This document shows, piece after piece, positions 59,150-64,000 of a DNA stretch of 64,000 bases. The position numbers were made by a program, and so were the translations under genes. The stretch lies in NCBI GenBank assembly GCA_014529385.2, contig CM043958.1, positions 139,574,398-139,638,397 on the forward strand, given 5' to 3'. Source of the DNA: Adiantum capillus-veneris (taxonomy: Eukaryota; Streptophyta; Polypodiopsida; Polypodiales; Pteridaceae). Positions within the stretch are counted from its first letter, which is position 1. Every line of letters starts with the position of its first letter. A model generated the notes under the pieces. That model did not search any database. It had not been told where the DNA came from and saw only the letters and a list, made by a program, of their open reading frames with translations.

Positions 59150-60689
59150 ACAAGGGGCTACCTCTATGACATACCACCACTTTGGTGCAAACTTTGTACG
59201 ATGGAATGCCACCTTGCAAGAGCCACATAGCTTACATGAGTACTTCAGACCACCAGTTCTATAAACTTGGATGTTAAATTTTTACAGATTCACTAGTTCA
59301 CAATGCTCGGGTAGTATGAAAGTGTCTCAAAGGTCGGTCCACTTTTTGGTTGAGTCCACCACAAGGAAACCTGAATCTCCTCTGCACACAGTAGCGTTGC
59401 AACCCTCCATGTTTATCTTAAACCATTGCACGTCAAACAAATCCACAAAAAATCTTGTACAGTCGATCCTCAAAATTTCTTATAGCGTGCCAAACATCTA
59501 GAAAGCACATACCTTAGTCGCACAACCCTGCGAGTACTCCCACTCCTCCTCCAATCACCTGTTCGCCGCACTAGTGTACACTTTTCAGTTGGTTGTGCAA
59601 CCATCTTAAGCTCATGAATGTTGGTAGGCTCTCAAGACCTGCCGGATAATGCACTGGTGGTCGTCTTCCCCGTCTCCACTCGATTTGTGCCCTTTGTCTC
59701 TCTTGATTTGCATCCTCGTACTGTGAAATCCATTTTTGCATCACTTGATTGTAAAGCATGCAAAATCAATTGATCTTAGCCTCTAGATCTTTCGTCATTT
59801 TCTTTTCAACATCGAGATTGCACATCACAATCCCATATATGCACTTATCAGATATGGTTCGCCAAAGTGTATCTTGGGCATGATCAAATCCATCTAGCCA
59901 CTTTCAAATGTAAACTAGGGACTCTCATACCAACCAACCCTCTTCCATGCTACCCTTTGGATGTGCCTTCTGACGCATATATCCCTTGAGAATTTTCATG
60001 AAACGTTCTAAAAAGAACTGCACTGTGCTTGCTATTTCCACCTCATCAACTACGTGAACAAGAAGATGCACTTGAATGGCTAGCATGGTAGTAGGAAAGT
60101 GATTCTCAAACATGCATACAACCTCTGTAATGTTTAGTTTGACGGATGGTATGGAATCTACATGGATTTCCTTTTGGGAGATCCATTGCACCAACTTTGC
60201 AAGCTTGTAGATTGTGGTGCGGACGCCAGGAGACAAACAACCCTCAATGGCCATCGGTAAAATAAACTTCAAAACACGTCTAGCAATGGTATTAAAGTCC
60301 ACACACAAATATGCTACACAATTCCCACTATGATCTATTTCACTTCAAACATACCTGACACATTTCATGCCAGTCGTGTGACTTTAAACAAGTAAGCTTC
60401 ACTTCTTTAGTGAAACATGTTCGGAGCGAGTGAATTATGCTAGTGGGAATTCACACAAATCAAAGATCTCTTTTACTTTGCGTTCTTGGCCTCCTGTCAA
60501 AATCCATGGTGCTTTAGGGAGTTTTATCGATCCATCCGGTGATGTCTGCAACCAATATTCCTCCATACAATCCGCATTTCTAAGGTCAATTCTGGCTCCC
60601 AGAATATCTTTCTTGCCGATGAGATGGTCCCACAACAGATTACCCACATTCTTGAATATGTGCATTGGATTGAGCAAGTGATTGATCAT
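59150..60689 (-). pseudogene. TNP2-like CACTA transposase, C-terminal half (copy 2)
   Basis: From right to left: NPMHIFKNVGNLLWDHLIGK and GARIDLRNADCMEEYWLQ (60,435-60,689, end of Transposase_21); LPMAIEGCLSPGVRTTIYKL, MFENHFPTTMLAIQVHLLVH and KAHPKGSMEEGWL (59,925-60,308, DUF4218); DSTKKWTDL and KWWYVIEVAPC (59,160-59,370, DUF4216). Stops and frameshifts separate them. The N-terminal half is absent. Confidence 0.8.
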
Positions 60690-60765
60690 GAGTCTGGGCC
60701 AATATGGTACCTCGTACCATAGAGAGAAATAGCAATGCTAAAAAAAGAGGCCTGTCTCTCATTTC

Positions 60766-61371
60766 TTGGAGGATGCTTGTGTTGCCCCAAAGAGCACCCA
60801 GGATGACTTAACCGACCTTACCAAAGGTGAAACGAAAGCCACTCACTCACACACTTGCAAGAAACTATGTTGGAACTGTTCTCTGTTGTGCCCAATTTTT
60901 GTAGTGCTAGCAAGATGCACATCTTATGGCATGTATCTCTTTGAGTATTTATAATGGAGAAAATCTTGTTGGCATAATTATGTCTTTGTACAACAATTCA
61001 ATAGTTTTTTCTTGTCCTTTATGATGTCTTCATTCGATACCTTTACTATGTTGCAGGCAAAGAGAAACTACAATTAGTTTCCTTGAATGATATGAATGTT
61101 GTCACTGCATTGAAAAAAGATACAAAAAAGGCGTATCGCCAAGGCCAAACAGCTAAGAAAAGAAAAAAATGAGATTCAAAAGCGCATGAACTGCTACCTT
61201 AAACACCGTAGGAAATTTGATGAGTACTTGAATTTTGTTCATCCCTCGGGGGAAGTTATTTTTTCCGAGTGGTATTCGCCATCGGGCCTAGTATGGGTGC
61301 CCAAGCTGTTGGCTGACAAGAAGCACTCTCTGATTCTTGATTTGAATGGCCTGCTAGAGTTAAATTTGTAG
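60766..61371 (+). pseudogene. fragment resembling the start of an FCP1/NIF-type phosphatase domain
   Basis: Two exon-like pieces on the + strand. The first is 60,766-60,954 (EDACVAPKSTQDDLTD ...). The second starts after a splice-like TATGTTGCAG at 61,057: KEKLQLVSLNDMNVVTALKK, a frameshift at AAAAAAATGAG (about 61,168), then HRRKFDEYLNFVHPSGEVIF and KKHSLILDLNGLLELNL, stopping at 61,371. K-K-x-L-I-L-D-L-N-G-L-L resembles the first motif of FCP1-homology phosphatases. It ends where the minus-strand transposase pseudogene begins, so it is either a host gene cut by that element or a captured fragment. Confidence 0.4.
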
Positions 61372-61686
61372 AGTCAAAGCATGTTGAATTTCCCACTGCC
61401 TTCTCCTTGGGATGTGCTCCATAGGTATTTTGATACATCGCATTAGATGTGAAAGTAGGTGGACGATAGGCTGCTTGTGGTCTAGCTTGAAGGTGTATGC
61501 ATCCAATTGCTTGTAATAAAGTCCTTGCACAACATACGAGCCTCCATCAATTACATTGCTCCATTCATTGATGTGCCCCTTCTCCACCTTCTCCTTTGCT
61601 GCAACACACATGACAAGGTAGAAATCCACATCCTCAGCATTGGTTGAAGCATCTGGATTTATAGCAAAAGTGTTGCCAACACATAG

Positions 61687-62478
61687 TGTTAAGTATGGAG
61701 CCTGATTTATTCCTTGTAATTTTCTATGGTAAAAACACACATTTGTAAGGCCCCCATTATGAGGAGAAGCCATCGTGCGTGAAGAAAAATAACTTGCCGG
61801 AAAATAAAATCACTCGCTGAAAACCAAAATTTTCATGCCCAGTCCCAAATATTCCTTTTCGCCGGAATATTACGGCCGGACGATGGTTGAAAAAGTGGTC
61901 GAAAACGACCGATCGGTTGGCCGGTTGGCTGGTGGCCGGTTGTCAATGGCCGGTGGCTGAACTCAAAACTGGACTTGTCTACACAAGGGCGGCCACACAT
62001 GGGCGGTTGTCAATGGCCGGTGGCCGGTGGTTGAACTCAAAACCGGACTTGTCTACACAAGGGCGGCCACACATGGGCGGATTGGAGGGTCTGATTTGGA
62101 CTTATCTACACAAGGGCGGCTACACATGGCTGCCTCTCATGAGAGAGGGCAGCCCGTTTGGCCTATAAAAGGAGGCCATTTATACACACATTTCATAGTG
62201 TGAAGTTGATGCAACAAGGTGGGTGTGAGGTGGTGAGAGTGAAGCAAGGCGGGAGCTTTATTAAGGGTATAATCCCTTTGTAAACTACTTCTTGTTTTGA
62301 AGTACTAAATCCATTGAGTGGCTGCTTTCCCGTGGACGTAGCCCACATTGGGTGAACCACGTATATTGTGTGTACTCTTCCTCTCTCTCTACTCTATAAT
62401 CTCTTGTGTGTGAAATCTATCTCTCTCCATTAAGTAATCTACTCAAATATCTATTTAGCTACGTCATATTTCCTAACA
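61687..62478 (+). repeat. solo LTR (792 bp) with 5-bp target duplication
   Basis: Starts TGTTAAGTATGGAGCCTG and ends CATATTTCCTAACA, flanked by CATAG at 61,682-61,686 and 62,479-62,483. No internal element sequence lies between the duplications, so it is the product of LTR-LTR recombination. It contains a tandem array of about 74-bp units (61,961-62,130; ACTTGTCTACACAAGGGCGG). Related to 34,060-34,678. Confidence 0.9.
62164..62170 (+). promoter_or_regulatory. TATA box of the solo LTR
   Basis: TATAAAA within GCCTATAAAAGGAGGCC, a strong plant TATA context; an arm palindrome (GGCC...GGCC) surrounds it. Expected transcription start is about 30 bases further right. Confidence 0.6.
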
Positions 62479-64000
62479 CATAGAGCACTACTCAACACAT
62501 CATGATGACCTTCGTATATAAAGCTATCATAGCCAACGACTTCCCTTGTCAAAAATTCGTCTTTGTCTTAGAATCCGTTAAAACCTCTTAGGTAATGGCA
62601 ACAGAACATGATAATAACAAGCCTTCACGTGAGCTTTATTGATGCAACAATTCCACCTTTCATGTAGGCATGCATCATAGAAGCATGCCAAGTTTCTTGC
62701 TACAAAAGAAATTGGATCATGTGCGTTGTGACCATAGAAAGCATGAAGAGAGTGATATTTTTACACAATGGCACAATTCCACTTGAATTCTTTGTTCACA
62801 TCCGTGTCTTTAACCTCCCAGAACAAATGTGCACATTCCCTTTCTTTTGAAGGATATGATGTAGGTGCTCCCTGTGAAACAGGTTGGCTTGGCAATAAGC
62901 AATCACATCTGCTACATATCAAAAAATAGCTCCATGTGGTTTCAACTACTCATTGGTCACGGTTCTTTTTACAACTGCTCCTACACCTCATGCTCGCTCT
63001 TGCTGTGCCATGATTTAAAGAAGAACTAGGTCATCCCAATACTTGTGTGTCCACCATATGTTGCAAAAAACTACAAAGGTTTGGCTCCCTTGAACTGTGA
63101 GGCCGCACCATTGGACCACATCCAATGTTGTGTAGGAGTGACACCCTCTTGTTGTTTGTAACAAGTCACGGTGTAGCATGAAGCAATGTTGCACAAACAA
63201 CATGTCATGCACCTTGTCATTTGATATGAGGAAGTGGATTGTTTTGACTACCTCCCCTGCCTTGTGGTAGTAAGTTATATGTACAAAAATGGTTACCTGA
63301 CTAGAGTGCCAATGCATTGATTAAATCTAATTTTTTCTCCTTGAAGGCGTAGTTCTCGACAAAATTAACAGCTAAGACAACAATATCATCCAAAAACCAA
63401 AGTAGAGAATCAAAATTCCTCCCATCAAGCTACATAATTATGAGTAATGAAGAGCTTCAACTTGCTCTTCAAGAGTTGCAGAAACTCCCAGCACTGCATT
63501 TTGTTATTGAAAAGATCTTTTTTTTTTAATACTACTTTCATGCTTGTCTTTTACTTCTTCATATGTAAATACTTTCACAGTAATACTCTTACTTGACTTT
63601 GCTATCTCCAAGCAACATAATTCTAACCTCTTGACTCCACATATCTTGGAGTCTCCCATCAAACATTCTCTTCTATGGAAAACTACATTTGCTAGCTTTT
63701 GACAGAGAAACAACTCCGACGTTTGTGTGACACCTTTGAACGTGTGATGTGAAGCCAACCCCTACCAATGTTTTTGCATGTGGCACATATACTGCATGGA
63801 CAATTGCAACCCGCATCATACAGCCCAAAGGCAAGAGAGTGCACTTGGTTCAGTGAGTCCTTTAAAAAGGCCATCTGCACATGGTATTTGCAACAGCAAG
63901 TGTATCTATCCTTCAACTGCCTCCAAAAGAATGGACTCAATATCTCAAACATTTTCATGCCAATCTTGCAATCTGGATGTTTTTCTTTGAATTTGTGGAA

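Larger units (their letters stand above)
56833..60695 (-). mobile_element. CACTA (En/Spm) transposon copy 2, decayed and truncated
   Basis: The left end, CACTTGTGACGGCTGTAGCG at 56,833, is followed by a subterminal array of TAGCGAC words (56,850-57,030). Minus-strand coding remains parallel copy 1 (57,766-58,311 Ptta-like; 59,150-60,689 transposase). The similarity to copy 1 stops at about 60,690, where unrelated sequence begins, so the 5' half is missing. Confidence 0.7.
61372..64000 (-). pseudogene. Cys-rich DDE transposase-like gene, split by a solo LTR
   Basis: Minus reading from the right edge: KDRYTCCCKYHVQMAFLKDS, AGCNCPCSICATC (63,692-63,958); FHRRECLMGDSKICGVKRLE (63,504-63,690); WCGLTVQGSQTFVVFCNIW (about 63,050-63,120, in the place of a W-S-D-G-C..Q-F-K motif); ARNLACFYDACLHERWNCCI (about 62,640-62,710). 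After the solo LTR it continues with DVDFYLVMCVAAKEKVEKGH, GGSYVVQGLYYKQLDAYTF and LLSHLMRCIKIPM (61,390-61,650). These motifs occur in this order in a hypothetical protein family I remember from mosses, lycophytes and ferns. Many frameshifts and stops. The key Asp of the DGC motif is lost. Confidence 0.5.

Overview
The window is nuclear DNA of a land plant. The only clear host gene is the 3' part of an intron-containing mitochondrial L-galactono-1,4-lactone dehydrogenase gene (ascorbate synthesis, about 22.7-24.3 kb, + strand). Almost everything else is transposable elements, their remains, and CT/GA/CA microsatellites. The TE density, the element types (chromoviral Ty3/gypsy, Ty1/copia, CACTA, and a Cys-rich DDE family that I remember mainly from seedless plants) and the probably very large host intron would suit a fern-like genome. 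That is an inference; no tRNA, rRNA, CRISPR or organelle signal is visible.

1-22.1 kb: a nest of Ty3/gypsy chromoviruses. An old element (here 'C', + strand) begins left of the window and ends with its 3' LTR at 21,442-22,079. Three elements sit inside it: A' (minus, 1-3,316, its 5' LTR visible), B (4,178-10,727, duplication GAGAG) and A (11,142-20,058, duplication CTTAT). Removing them re-joins C's RNase H/integrase reading. C ends about 640 bp upstream of the first visible dehydrogenase exon, so the nest probably lies in an intron of that gene.

22.1-40.4 kb: the dehydrogenase exons, then repeat-rich non-coding DNA, a decayed CACTA transposon (about 28.1-33.7 kb, minus), an LTR fragment, microsatellites and diverged tandem repeats. 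40,463-45,631: a complete but damaged Ty1/copia element (minus) with two 227-bp LTRs.

46,655-56,446: the most interesting part. A roughly 9.8-kb unit bounded by 32-bp terminal inverted repeats (31/32 identical) carries four genes in alternating orientation. They are: (1) a protein with a BAH-like fold; (2) a fusion of a divergent histone H3 (an H3-like MARTK tail start and a complete gap-free histone fold) to a C48/Ulp1-type cysteine protease with a basic SPR/SPK-rich tail; (3) an unknown acidic protein; (4) a coiled-coil plus RNase-H-like transposase candidate with a D...C-x2-C...H-x4-H...E arrangement. The divergent promoter region between genes 2 and 3 holds four palindromic units of about 71 bp. 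I read this as a DNA transposon with its own chromatin-acting proteins. This copy of gene 2 is broken by a stop and two frameshifts.

56.8-64 kb: a second decayed CACTA copy (minus), a + strand fragment resembling the start of an FCP1/NIF phosphatase domain, and a Cys-rich DDE transposase pseudogene (minus) split by a 792-bp solo LTR with a CATAG duplication.
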